Notes under the pieces: generated by a model
Database searches by the model: none
What the model was told of the DNA's origin: nothing
Seen by the model: the letters and a program-made list of their open reading frames with translations, nothing else
Made by a program: the position numbers and the translations under genes
Shown here: piece after piece, positions 12,005 through 24,541 of the stretch
Layout: each line of letters starts with the position of its first letter
Position numbering within the stretch: position 1 is the stretch's first letter
Source of the DNA: Letharia columbiana
Taxonomy: Eukaryota; Ascomycota; Lecanoromycetes; Lecanorales; Parmeliaceae
NCBI RefSeq assembly: GCF_014066305.1
Contig: NW_023501053.1
Location: forward strand, 886,501 to 950,500
Length of the DNA: 64,000 bases
Reading direction: 5' to 3'

Positions 12005-13174
12005 GTTCAGGGAAGGCTGTCTTGTGCTTGGGTAATGGGAGTTGAAGGAGGAGCGGATCCCTTGTTTTTGAGTCTGGGGTGAGAATCAGATGTTGGAGTC
12101 GGAGTACTCGTACATTGATCTACTTATATACGGCCGCCAAGGGATCTGGGGATCTGAGCCACACAATGGACGCAGGTATGGCCGGATATCACGTATGTTT
12201 AGGAATTCACGTAGGGTATGACTGGGAATCGCGCATGACGTCGCCCGAATCGGCCAGATTGGGTCGCATCCTTCATGCAAGGTATCGGCATGCGTTTCGG
12301 TTTTACATACTATCAAAGGCTGAGGAGGGTCAACCATCTCCACATGAGAGACTCTCGAACCACGAATGACGGGCTGGGGACATGTAGATACCTAGGTACT
12401 TCCGGCCTTGCGCCAGGCTTTCGATGAGAGGAGGGGTAAGACCGAGCATTACTTGGATACACCTTGACCCAGCAGTGGAGGAGCAATCTTATTTAATCAC
12501 CCTCTTTTGGTCTGGGCCCAACAGAGACAAAGGACGCCCTCCGCATACCCACTAACCGTCTAAAGGTCTCTGGGCGTTCAATCGGGAAAGTATGTATGGC
12601 CGTGTGAGAACGTGGGGAACCAGGGGAGCAGGCCTGCTTCGTTCGATTTTCTTGTATGAGGTACTCCGTGAAAGGTAGTATGCTATTCTCCTTAGTACTG
12701 CGTCGTATGTTTTTGGCATCATCCGCTGAAAAATTGTCAAGCTCGTTGATACTCGAGCCGGTGGCTGTGCAGTCTTGCGTTCCATGCGCTCAGGACATGT
12801 CGGTCTTGGTCTTTCAGATTTGTAATTTGCCTGCTATTGGCTTCCTTTCTACATTTCACAATCGTGCCCGCCAGACATATTGTGCTGGAAAAAGTGACTA
12901 CCGTGACGGTATTAATCTCTGAAAGTCCAGCAATAGCAGCACCCGCGAGGAGTCTTTGCGCCTTTCACTTTTCTCCTAAAGAAGCACAGTCATGAGAGGC
13001 AAATTATGCCGGCTTGATGCCTAAAATCGACGGAAACCAAAAGGGTTTCCAGCATCTTTGATAAGTATTCTGTATTCTCTATGAACACATGGAACGAAAA
13101 GAGGGTTTATATGGGGGTATCATCGTAAATGCAAAACACCTTTCCAAAAAATGAAAATCCTTGCACTACTCATC
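12005..13174. other. Intergenic region, no gene seen
   Basis: About 1.2 kb between the MAPEG start and the kinesin stop. Only short overlapping frames (under 100 codons) without motifs or splice-linked continuity are found. It holds the MAPEG promoter and the kinesin 3' UTR. Confidence 0.5.
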
Positions 13175-16100
13175 TCACGGCTCATCGATAAATCCTTCAT
13201 CGACAGCTAGGACCCACCGTCCCTTCTCCTCTTCACTTCTCGCCGCAAATAGCCAACTTCCGCCCTTCGCGTACACAGCCCAGACATTCTTCCTGCCCTG
13301 CCCTCCTCTTGTCCCTTCCTCTTCGTTCAATAAGCGCTGAACCGGTGGATCAACATCGATTCTGGCATTCCTCAAATTTATGGTAGCGGTTTCGTTGCCT
13401 GAAGGCACGGCGTAGAGATGTAGATACGGCGGACGGAGCTCAGCGAAGTGGCGTGTCCACGCATGGGAGGTGGGGTTGGGGGTGAGCAGGAAGGAGGATT
13501 TAAGGAGGAGAGGGTTTTTGGGGTGGTGGTGGATGGTCGCTGTCAGAGCTGGAGGATCATGTCTGGGCTGAGATTGAGCCTGACCTGGAGCAGAGGAGCC
13601 GGAGGGGTCGGCTGGAGACAGTGTGAGGGATGGGGGCTTCTTCGAAGTCAAGGTCCAAAGATCGAGGCACTTTTCGAGGAGACTCTTTTGGGCGGGAGAA
13701 AGCTCAGTGGAGGTTGGCGAGGAGGGAATGGGACTTCGATGGCGACGCAGAAAGACCTTTGTGGCTTCGACTTCTGCGATTTGTCGTCTGCTTTTTCGTG
13801 ACCGGATATAGTCGTGGAGAAGACCGACTCCTCTCGGCTTCCAATTAGTGAGGTCTTCCTCTCCTTTGACGTAGGTCTGCTGGCTATCCATCCTCCAAAT
13901 GTCCGAGGCACGCTTGGCCGAGGCTGGTCTGATGGAAACGGAGAAGATACCAGCCGTATAGTGTATGATCCTGGTAGTTTTCCATAATTGTTTGAACATT
14001 GACTGGGGTCGAAGCCATGATCGAGGCCGAACTTGTAGGTTCTCTTCCAGTGTGAAGGTCATAGGCTGGTGGACTCGCGAGGATGTTACATCAACCGAAA
14101 TTGACATTTGCACCATGTGTCTATCTGCGGTAGGTCGATCGAGGAGCGAGGAGCCATTCGAGTCCCACTGCCCGGTCAATGTGAACTCCTTGATACCGTT
14201 CGCATCTTCCACAACGGCTGGTTCCTTGACGAGCTTTAGCGGGAGCTGACGACTTGAGTCGCTTCGACCGAGGATAGAAAAGTCCTGGTTGATGACTTGC
14301 AAGCTCCCTACACGTAGTGACTTCACTTCTGTCCACTGCAATGACTCGCTTGAGGAGCACGTTAGATTGATCATGATCCGTCTTTGCAAGCCTTGATGCA
14401 GTTGATACATTCCCGGACCCAGATTACTGTGCTGCTCGATTTCCACCGGGAGGTATTCGCCCGTCTCAGATAACTCCAAAATCTTGATCTTGGCGTACAC
14501 ATCGTGCTCTTCTTGCATCCAGTATTCGGATTCAGGTAATCTCGCTGTTTGAGCATGGCCATTGAGCGAGACGTCCTGACCTGTCTCCCGGATCTCATCC
14601 CAGCTCAAAAGCCTGTCTAGGTGCATGGGAGTCACCTTTGCATATATGGCCACACGTAGAGTTGCGCTAGGAGGAGCGCTCCGTGGTACACTCATGCTGT
14701 GAACGCTTTCGAAGCGAATAGGGTCTTCGTCAAAATCTTGGATCATCTGCGTAGCCGTCGCACCTCCCTCTTCACTAATTCCTGGTATGAACATCTGGCT
14801 ATGAAGCTTGGTGCCTTCCCGCTCTGCGAAGCCTACCATCTCATGCATCACAACGTTGAACTTGAGCATCTTTGGAGGGGCTTGTGCCGCAGACGGCTCT
14901 AGTGACAGCTTGATCCTGCCGATCGCTTCGAGTGTGTAGGTCGAATAGACTTCGATGGCATAATCTTGAACTCGAGCTTCGAAAACGGCGGTCAAGGGCA
15001 CGTTGGCCTCACCAATAAGAGAGAATTGAGGCAGAAAATTTTCGATGAAGGGATTCTCGAGCCGGAAATGTTGCAGGTAGTCTGGCCTGTCAAGATACTG
15101 GTGCATTTGCCTCATGGTCCGGACGCGTTGCTCCAACTTCTCCAAAGACCAAAGATGAATAACAGCATTTTTGTAATCGATCACTCGCACGGCGACGCAA
15201 GGTTTCATGGCGGCTTCCAGCGCAGGATCCTCGTCGCCAGAGATCCCGCTCAATACTAGGTCATAGGAGGAACATATATACTGTCCTTCCCCAACGATGG
15301 TAAATTGGAAGACGACACTCTTGTCCATTAGTTGGCTCATGATCTGTGCTTCCTTCAAGGTCGCTGCATGTCGAAGAATCGCCTCCGCGAGGCGCACGTG
15401 CCCAACTTGCCGCCACCGTGCTAGATGGTTTCTGACGATGGCCTTCTCTTCCTCCGGAAGCTCAGTAAATCCATTTTGGGTTACTCGTGGCCTTCTTGGT
15501 GAAGGAGAACTTGAAGCCTCTCGCCATTCTCGGGCAAATGTCTCTTTCTGCTGCTCGAGCTGACGTCTGTAATCTTCTTTTGCAGCTTCGAGAGCATGTT
15601 CCATGCGTTCCTTCTCGGCTCTCAAATCTTCGACATTCTGGGTCGTAGAGGTTTGAGCTACTCTAAGCTTTTCTTCAAACTCTTCTTTCTGCTTATCAAG
15701 CTGGCTACGCATGTCGCCTCTGATCAGCTCTAGTCTGTCGTCGTCTGACTCAGCCGATTCTACACCGCTTTGCTGAGGAGTGCTCGGCAGCGTAAGAGCG
15801 GTATCAAGAGAGAAATTGTCGAGCGTGCCATTTGACATATATTTTTCCCTGATTGGGTATGAGCTGACTGATTCAGAGTCTTCATCTTCTGGCCCGAACA
15901 GACGAGATTCGGGACGACCTTTGCGAACGGCTCGAGCACGTTGCACATCGTCGAACAAGGCATCCAGCTCGTCGTCAGTCAGATGTGTGATCTTCTGATC
16001 AGCCCCTAGGATAGCGCCCGCGGCCTCACGGCGTGCCAAAGACCAGTCTGAGTCTCGCCCGCTTCTTGAAGGCATTGGAGACTCTGGCCTATTTCCCTCG

Positions 16101-18116
16101 ATATCACTTTCAACGTCAACTCTGCTTTCGCTTCGACTGTGTGACGGCCTTGGCACAGGAGAACCGAGTTGGCTTGTGGTAACAGAATGCCTGAGAAGAC
16201 TTTGCTCTTTGCGCTCTGCTCTAGCTTCCTGTGGATGGTTGAAGCGGAAGATGTGGAAGTCTCCTAGGATGACCCGATTTCCACTCCGGAGTCTTGATGG
16301 CTTATCTACACGAAGTCCATTTACCATGATTGCAGCACCATCTCGCGGCACCAACGTGACAAGCCCGTCAACGTTTTCGAACGTGCAGTGATCTTTCATG
16401 ATCTTGGACCCGTTCAAGCGAATCTCCGAAGTCGTGCCTGGGTCTTCGACGTTGCCTACAGCTGTGGTCCCTGGCTTGATGTTGTACACCAGACATTCTG
16501 CGAGAAGTGGATCGTCGCTGAGATTGACAAGATGAGGCATCCTCCTAGGCGTTGAGACTCCGACGAATCCTTTCTCGATACAGATACCGAGTTCTTCAAG
16601 AGCAGCTTCTCGTTCTTTGTGTATCAGCTCAGTCTTTTCCAGCTTCTCTTCCCAGGTCTGATTTAGATCTTCGTACAGCTTCTCAGACTGGTTGAGCTGC
16701 TCCACAATATCAGCCTTTGACACACGTTTTATTGTTCCATCAGCTTGGGTGATGGAGACAATCTGCTGATCCAACGGCGTGTCTGGAGCATATTGTTCTT
16801 CAGCGATACCGCCAGAAGTGGCACCACTTCCTAATTTGGATCTCAACTGTGCTAGTTCTTCTTTCAATTCTCTTATCATGCGAGCGTTCGGATCTTCATT
16901 GACCACAGCGTGATTCTTGATACGCTTAGCCGAGTCAGCATATCTTAGGGTGCTCAAAGTCTCTTCGAAATTGATGTCTGCTGGAGAGATCGCAGCAATC
17001 ATAGCTGTCATGCTATTCCCTCCCAGCGAGTCCTTCAACAGCCAAGTCAGGATCGAGTCTCTATACGGTACAATGGACATGTTCTTCTTCTTGCCCATAG
17101 ATAGGTCTGCTAACGCCGCAATGACGCGTCCAAGAGTTGACAACGAACGATTAATCTCCGCACCTTCTTTTAGCCGAGCTCCTGTTGCGCCTGTCGAGGT
17201 CGCTCGCTCAGAACCTGCGAGGTCCACGAGGCTGATCTTGGCTACTTTCTCAGTGTCCATCCGCGTCTCTACATCATGCCTCTTCTGGGTTACAGTCAAG
17301 GTGAAGACTGCATGAGATCGACTTGACGTCTCGTTCATGCTTGTGGCAGCCACTGTTCGCGCTTTGTTTCCCTCATCCATCAGATGCTCAATTTCCTGGA
17401 AAGATCTGACAGCTAGTTTTGCAAGATCCTCCACGTAGGGCCCGGTAGATTGATGCTCTCGGACCTTGAGATTGCCTTTAGTCGTAGGGTTGAGTAGATC
17501 TCGAACCCGCTCATTGTAGATTTCTAGATATGAGACCTCAACGGTACATGTGAGATTCTTGTCTTTCTGGATTTCCGCAATTCTTTCAAACATGTTCCGA
17601 CAGATTTTGGGTATGACTCCAGCTTCTTCTCCATATCCCATCATGCTGTAAGACTTCCCAGATCCCGTCTGGCCATAGGCGAAAATGCAGTTGTTGTATC
17701 CTTGAAACTTTCGATTTTAACGGTCAGCTCAGAAGCACACAGTATAGTCTGAAGTTGGTGAGACAGTCACTCGTAACAGGAAACTCACAGCATTGTCGAG
17801 GAGAGGGATTCCAAGGTCATTGTAGAGGCTGTCCTGTCCAGCGAAACTCTTGTCGTTGCGATCGAAACTCCAGTAGCTTCGATCGAATGCAAATGTCTTC
17901 TGCCCGTCACTTCCCTTGCCTCCCTTTCGCATGCGTTCTTCGGCTTCTGGTGGAGGCACAAGTATTGTTTGGTTGCCATCCATTCTGACAACACATTTTG
18001 CATGCCGGTCCACCTCCCTGCCGTTGAAGGGCCGTACTATCTTTGGTCAGCACATCCACAATCCACTTGGAGGCCTGCTTACCCCGAACGACCACCTTGA
18101 TATTTCCTCCTGCCAT
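13175..18116 (-). CDS. uncA: Kinesin-3 motor, Unc104/KIF1A type (UncA)
   Basis: Plus-end-directed microtubule motor that moves early endosomes and vesicles in hyphae. Exons 18116-18083, 18036-17789 and 17707-13175 give 1604 residues. The first exon is only 34 bases (MAGGNIKVVVR) and continues into VRPFNGREVDRH. Motor domain about 3-360: P-loop GQTGSGKS at 106-113, switch I NETSSRSHAVF, switch II DLAGSE. Then a short coiled coil, an FHA domain at about 506-583 (GSKIMKDHCTFENVDG, VNGLRVDKPSRLRSGNRVILGDF in part), acidic and coiled-coil segments, the KIF1B/DUF3694 region, and a C-terminal PH domain (about 1499-1600) that binds phosphoinositides on cargo. This order is diagnostic for kinesin-3. 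It is transcribed divergently from the PX-domain gene, with 488 bases between the two starts. Confidence 0.95.
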
Positions 18117-18604
18117 GGTGTCTTTTGGGCAGTAACATTGAGCATTTGAGGTTGGCCGTGCTAGGCTTCAAGGACATGGTACTGTGACATAGTCACTCGG
18201 CCTTGACAATAGATTCCTATCAGACTTGGAAGCCATAAGACAACGACATATTATTTGTAAATAAAGCTCGGGGCGAGACTCTCTGACGCGAGAAATGCCC
18301 CTAGAGCTGCCGGTAGCGGCGGGAGCTTAGCCCTACCTTATGAGCCCTTGACCCGGACCCCGGACCCTTGGGCCGCTGGGCGCTTTTAAAACATCAGCCA
18401 AGCCAGCCCCCGGCTCCCAGGGAATCATGACGAATTTCCCGTTAACGTAGAGTACGTTGATGGATCAAAGTAAATCATCGCTGAGCACTGTGACACTTTT
18501 CTTTTCCCATACAGACTCTCTCAGTTCTAGAGTTCTGTTCAGGCTTTCAGATACCACTATCCTTTCGACCCACCGGGCGCGGAATAATCGTCAGCATTGT
18601 TAGA
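18117..18604. promoter_or_regulatory. Shared divergent promoter region of uncA and the PX-domain gene
   Basis: The two ATGs face away from each other across 488 bases, so this stretch must contain both 5' UTRs and promoters. A GC-rich core lies near 18300-18420. I can name no specific binding site with confidence. Confidence 0.6.
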
Positions 18605-21600
18605 ATGGCATCTGCCAGGATGAAAAGCCTTGATGGGACCATACAGGATCTGAACGTCGGTCCCAATCATGTCAATCAGCGCCAGAATAATCTACCCCTA
18701 CCTTCCAGACCCAAGAATGAAGCAAATTTGAAATCTAAGGATTCAGAACCGCCGCCGGGGCAGACTCTTACAGGAAAACAAGAGCATTATCTCAAGAGAG
18801 AATTGATATCGGGACAGGTGGTCTATGAGATATCAGAGCTAGCTTCCACGACCGCTCTCCAGCGCTTCGGAGCGCCTTTCAGATCAGAATTCGGAGAGGT
18901 CGCCCCAGTCGACTCAGATCTACCCTTACTCCGGTACATTTTTGTTCACCATGTCCGGAACTTCCCATTCCTTGATCAGGCCAGAGAGAAGGAGTTCTGG
19001 CAAGACAAACTCCAAGTATTTCTCGAAAGCTTTGCTGGCAAACACATCTCGTCTAGCGAGGATAGACTGGAAGAAACTAAGAGGAGGAAGCTTGCAATAA
19101 AGGCACAAAAGCTGGTGGAATTGATGATGGTGTCCGGTATACCTACAGCGTCTGGCTATGAGGAACGCATACGGTTCTCAGAGCTTGAAGTGGTGGACCG
19201 GGGCGCCAATGAACAAGGCTTGTTAGTGAATGCGCCTGAAGGCAACTCGATCAATGGCTGGGATGTGAACGTAGCTGGTGTGAGGACAACGTCTGTGAAG
19301 CGGACAGTGCGATATCATCAGCATGCGGTAATGAGAGCCACAGACCACACTGCACTTGAGGAGTGTGTTGACAGAATCTAGGAGTTTCTGATACGAGTCA
19401 AACAAGCCGGCAAACCAGATATCTACGTAGGCCGAAGATACGGAGAATTTTCAAAGTTGCATAAGCGTCTGCGAACCGAACTTCCGGGCAAAGTTCTAGC
19501 TCCATTACCTCGAAAGAACAAAAGCCACACAACGTCAACGTTCCTCGGCGCTGGTGGCGATGACGATGCTTCATCAGTCTCATCGGTATCTACCCAAAAC
19601 ACCCAAGCAGCCGGTCCAGATGAGAGTAGCTCTTTTCTCCACCTGATGGGGAGGGGACATTCTCGCTCTACATCAGCCCAGTCCCGTTCACCAAGAGCTT
19701 CTAGCGATTTCACTAGAGAGAAGGTTGTTTTATATCGAGAGGATCAACGAGTCTCCCTGAGAGCCTTCTTGCGGACGTTTCTCCAGAACCCGCAGATAGC
19801 CGAGTCAAAGGCAATGCAGGAGTTCCTTACGGGTCATACTGTCAAACTTAATGAAGAAGAGATGATTGATATTGAAAAACGGAAAACGATGGACGAGAAA
19901 CGGATTGAAGAACAGAAACGCTTTTACGAGATTGCCAGAGAACGTGCCCGGGACTTAGATATTTACATGGAGAGATTCAGGCGGGACATTGTCGAGCGCA
20001 GTATGTTTGTGTACGAGCCTTTGTTCAGAGAGATGACTGACAGAAATTGCAGATGGACTCACCAAGTTGTTCAAGGAGATCAAAGATAAAGAGGAGATTG
20101 CCGATCTGAGCGTGGAATACCAGAAATTTGCTGAATGGCTGCGAATAGAGTAAGTAATCAACTGGGATAGCACCCTTTCCATTTGTACACTGACTCTTTT
20201 CCAGGGTTGCCGCAACAATCTATCATATCTTCCTCGCTGAGGATAATTCTCCAGAAGTCTTGGCGCAAGCCAAACGCATACATTCTATGATACCCTATGC
20301 TGCATTGAAGCAAGTAATACGATTTGCCAACCCAGCAGCAGTGATGAGCGGTGTTCTCGACCTTTTCCTCGCACAGCCCTTCGGTACACGATCTCTTGCG
20401 CAACGAATTTTTGGCCTGGCCCTCAACGACGGCATCAAGTCATTTCAAAAATCAATCGACTCCCTGATCCTTAAAATCAACGACCCGATACTTTGTGAGA
20501 AGCTGAAACGCTTTTGTAACGCGGATGAAGATACGAAGAACGAAATACGAAGCGAAGCTGTCGCTGAAGATATCGATTTAATAGTGGCCATATTACGCTC
20601 CGAGAAGTTCGCTCCGGATTTGACGCCTCAGCAGATTGGGACGGTTTTCAATGCTTTTGTTGCTTGGAATAACGCCATAGACAACGTGAGCAGCCCGTGC
20701 AGGCGACCAAAGAAACCGACTGACCATCCACAGATCGACGAGGAGATGAAACAAGGCGCCCAACTGTTCGCCTACCTCAAACAGCTCCTAAAGATGTACA
20801 CTCGGCAGCGCGACAAAGCCCAAATGCTCTCGGTGATCGAAGAACCTGTCACCCTCCACCTCTTCCGCGATCTCTTCACTATCTTCTACGAACCCCTCGT
20901 CCGTGTCTACAAATCCGCCAATGTCTACAGCTCTGTCACTGACTTCGCTTCCTTCGCCGATGACATGTTCTCCGTCCTCACCACCGCTCAGCGTCAAGAC
21001 GTCTCGGCCGATCCAAACCAAACAGTCCAATCCTTCATCGATCTCTGCGCTCGTCATCAAGATAATTTCTACAAATTCGTTCACGAAGTACACATCCACG
21101 ATAACGGCTTGTTTACCCAACTGATGGGCTGGCTTGAAGGTATCCTCGAGTTCCTCCGCCACGGCCCCAAAGGAGGGAAATTAGATATGAACGCCCTATT
21201 CCAAGGTGCTGTCGACGTAGGCAACATCGACAAACAAAGTGCCATCGCCGAAATCAACGCTCTCATCAAATGGCAAGAAGAGCGCAAGAAATGGCACCAA
21301 GACAAAACCCGACAAAAAATGGCCGTTGACTCCACCTCCTCTCCCAACGGCGGTCCCACGCCGCCTGGTTCGGCCACTTTCCGCAGCAGTGACTTCGGTC
21401 TCAACGAGGCCGATTTGGCAGATATGCAGGACGATGATGACAGTGACGAAGACGAAGAAGACGAACAGGATGACGCTGACCCTATCGCCGGTGAGCGGAA
21501 ACGGAGAGCGAAGCAAGCTGATAGGCTGAGGAGAACGGCTGGGGAGCCGGTGAAGCCGGATGTCACCGAGCTGGTGGGAATGAGGGAGGGGTTCCTCGCT

Positions 21601-21627
21601 ATGCTTAGGATGGTGCTTGCGGATTGA
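18605..21627 (+). CDS. PX-domain protein with PX-associated domains (yeast YPR097W type)
   Basis: Phosphoinositide-binding protein resembling budding-yeast YPR097W, which has been linked to lipid droplets and sterol distribution (from memory). Exons 18605-19327, 19382-20000, 20053-20149, 20205-20685 and 20734-21627 join in frame to 937 residues. The N-terminal PX-associated region has HYLKRELISGQVVYEISEL and FPFLDQAREKEFWQDKL. The PX domain (about 195-395) has YVGRRYGEFSKLHKRLR for lipid binding and LAPLPRK, interrupted by a Ser-rich insert. A long helical C-terminal domain follows (FLAEDNSPEVLAQAKRI, FAPDLTPQQIGTVFNAFVAW). It ends with an acidic run and a basic Lys/Arg-rich tail. The fourth intron (20686-20733) is only 48 bases, in frame and stop-free; retention would add 16 residues. 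It shares a divergent promoter with uncA. Confidence 0.88.
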
Positions 21628-23739
21628 GATGTGTTACGACACAACGACAGGCGTTGAGGGCATAGTGGTAATCGCGAGAGCTTGCTTGGCTGTGGTACAT
21701 AGTAGATCTTCAGACGCGCTGCTTAATGAACGAGCATAGCATACACAGTTTTTGACGAGTCATGTACATAGATACCAGATTGCCCAAGGCCGCCACTACT
21801 TTCCAAATAGGCTTCTACGATGTAGTTAAAGGCAGCCGGGTATACATATCCTTCCCAACCGCCTAAGATACGTACACCGTTTTAGGACTTGCGCGTGAGG
21901 CTTGATATCAGCAAGATTCAACTTTATGAGGAAGTAACACGGCAGTTGTTAAGCATTTGTGTAGCAATAAACTCTTCCTCATAACAATAGATCTATGGTC
22001 TTCAATTCGCTGTACATCTTGATCACAAAAAACATGACCACATGGTGCTCCAAACGGCCGCCCCATGAAGCCAGTGCCCCCTCGCTATGCTCGCGTCCAA
22101 GCCTTGACAATATTCGTCTTAAAGTCAGCTAAAATCGACACTTGTGATTAGAACAAATTTTCCCCAGGCGATATTGTAGGTATCGAAATGATACTAAAAG
22201 GAGACATAGTTCCATCCGGCGGCCAGATGGATTGGCTTCATATCGTCTCTCCACACCCATCCGTAGGTGGGTTGCAACTGTAGACTGTGGGCCAGGAGCG
22301 AGGAAGAATCAGTCTTTCACATCTGTGTGAGAGAAGATGAGAGCGCTCGGGCGAAGACAGAGAGAGAGGAAGAAGAAGCGTAGAATGATACGTACCAGCC
22401 CAACTAACATCCAAAGTCACGAATTAAACACTCCGAAACCCGTATGTATTACCATGAATACCTTGGCCCGAAAAATTGGTTCGAGTCGATATGGATTCCA
22501 CGGCCGTCGACCGTCTGCCTTTGGTGGAGAATTAGTTGCCTTTCTTTCTGAAACATACAAGAACAAAGGTGTGGCGTGACAGTACCGACGTGGGATAACA
22601 CCAGTTAAACGGCAGGGCGGTAGCAATAACCGTAAGGAGAGCCATGCCTAGGGAGGTGATGGTGGTGGAACGTATTGTTCCGATAGATGATTTGGGTTTG
22701 GATCCGTCGTTGCAGTTGAGCACGTGTTGGGGAGGAGTCGACGACAGCATATAGCCAGTCTGCACAAGCTAATAACCCATAAACATTGGTTGTGCATCAA
22801 AACGAAGATCTGCAACTATTTTAGCAGAAAATAAGTGGTGTATAGGCGAGACGACATTGAGCAATTACAGTAGACGAAGTCTTCTTTCTTATTGATATAA
22901 AGCACGCTTCAGACCCATACTTTCAATCTGTAGACAACCTACGTTCACATGGAATCCATCTGATGGATTGAGAGCGCAAGAAAGGTTTCAAGACTCAGCC
23001 GACTTTGATTGGTCAATAGACCAACGAGCTGGGGGTCTGACTGCCCGTCTCCAACCGCTCGCGGCACTGTCGCTCGTGCTCCTTTAGCTCGGGCACCGAG
23101 GACGTCAAACGCTTCTTCTCAGGACTAAGTATCGAGGCTCAAACGTCAATACCCCCCAAACCTGCGAGATCATGTGATGTGGCTCGAATGATTCGGCGTG
23201 AGCTGTTTCGAAGGCCGGTCGAGTACTCTACTCGTGTCGCTCGAACCATGGTACGGTTGATGGATGCACAGAATGGTGGGTGGAGAGGAGGGAAGGGGGT
23301 GTAGACACGCCCCTTCCGGGTGAGTCGAGCGTGCTCTTTCTACTTTTTTTGGTTTGCAACAAGAAGGCAAAAAAATGCAAGAGCGAGGTGCGTCACTAGC
23401 GGACGGACGCGCAGTTGCAACGACGCTTACTCGACCATTGAGAGGAGGGTTTCACGGTGGCACAGAGGGAAGGACACAACAGGATGGAAAAGGAGTGGAT
23501 CGTGGTGATGTCCATCTCCATCCAATAGTCGACTGTTGGATTCGCATCACGTTCTCTTATCATTCGTAGCAGACGAGCGCTGCTGGCTGAATTGTTCATA
23601 AGTTTCAGTCACCCACTCACCCTTGGCATCACCGGATCCCGGAACTCAGCAAGCCTTTCGTCATCCCATCTAACACTGTCAGTAAACGTCCAATCCAGCA
23701 TCCCTCCCGACGTCCTCACCTAACGAACTCCCCACTCAA
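21628..23739. other. Gene-poor region
   Basis: About 2.1 kb with no secure gene. On the minus strand between about 22750 and 22250 there is a tentative small multi-exon gene: ATG 22750, a hydrophobic stretch (ITSLGMALLTVIATALPF), then three stretches bounded by good donor and acceptor signals (see findings). The rest has only short frames. The stretch near 23130-23600 was examined for tRNA and coding signals without success. Confidence 0.4.
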
Positions 23740-24541
23740 TTACTCCCCCCACCCCGACACCAGCCTCGCTATTACCCTTCCCAGTTCCCCCAGCTCAACC
23801 ATCGTCCCCTCATCCTTCGCCCTCCTCCACAGTGTCCTTACTTCTTCAACCGCCCTCTCATCATCCAGCAGCTCCCTCACCAGATCTGTATCCACAATTC
23901 CCGGCCTGACAGCTACAGTCGTCACATTTGGCTCTTCCTTTGATAGAACGAGCACAAGATGATTAAGGACGGATTTCGTAGCGCCATAGGGTCCGAGGGT
24001 GGGATATTCAGCCACAGCTGCGCGTGAGGATGTAAAAATGATGCGGCCGTTGTTCTTTTCTAGTTCGGGTAACGTAGTTTGTATCAGCCGTAAAGCGCCA
24101 GTCATGTTCACGGCAAATGCTCTCTCCCATTCTTCTATGTTTGTCTCTCAAATGTTACCTACTTGGCGTAGAGCGCTGTGGTTGAGGACGGAGACCGTCA
24201 AGACGGCCTTTTTTGCCGATTGCCTTGGAAATGATGCTTTTTGCAGTTGTGGGGGAAGATGCGTCTCCGGAGACTTAGATCGCTTGGGTGGGGTATGCGG
24301 CTTGAAGTTCTTCGAGAGGGACGACGGTGCGGGCGGCGAGGAGGACGATGCATGAGAGAGCGGGCCAGAGTAGATCTATAGCGACTGCATGGCCTACGCC
24401 TGTGGAAAAAGGCCGAAGTTGTAGTAGCTCGATCTCTGGGTCTTGACGACGTGGAAGATAATGGATGATATCAGGGGACTGGACTTGCGTACCTCTCGAT
24501 GCACCATTTACAATGATGTTCTTTGTGGCCATGGTGTTCAT
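23740..24541 (-). pseudogene. Broken short-chain dehydrogenase/reductase gene
   Basis: Reading leftward, the start (ATG 24541 or 24532), ATKNIIVNGASRG, a plausible intron (about 24492-24402) and GVGHAVAIDLLW give an SDR nucleotide-binding site. The frame then meets TAA after AAYPTQAI, continues recognisably (VSGDASSPTTAKSIISKAIG, RLDGL), suffers an apparent one-base insertion before VLNHSALRQVGNI, meets TGA, and resumes with ETNIEEWERAFAVNM. From there an intact 123-codon frame runs to 23740 with the catalytic Ser region FTSSRAAVAEYP and YGATK (Tyr-x-x-x-Lys), then VRPGIVDTDLV. Three lesions in about 150 bases, with good similarity on both sides, argue for a pseudogene. Assembly errors or an unusual intron remain possible. 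Family level is secure; substrate unknown. Confidence 0.72.

Noticed and set aside
12333..12375. Possible tRNA T-arm (GGTTCGA on the minus strand)
   Set aside because: The flanking 5-base stem does not pair and no acceptor or anticodon arm can be formed.
22478..22510. GGTTCGAGTC motif resembling a tRNA T-loop
   Set aside because: The stem bases do not pair and no cloverleaf surrounds it.
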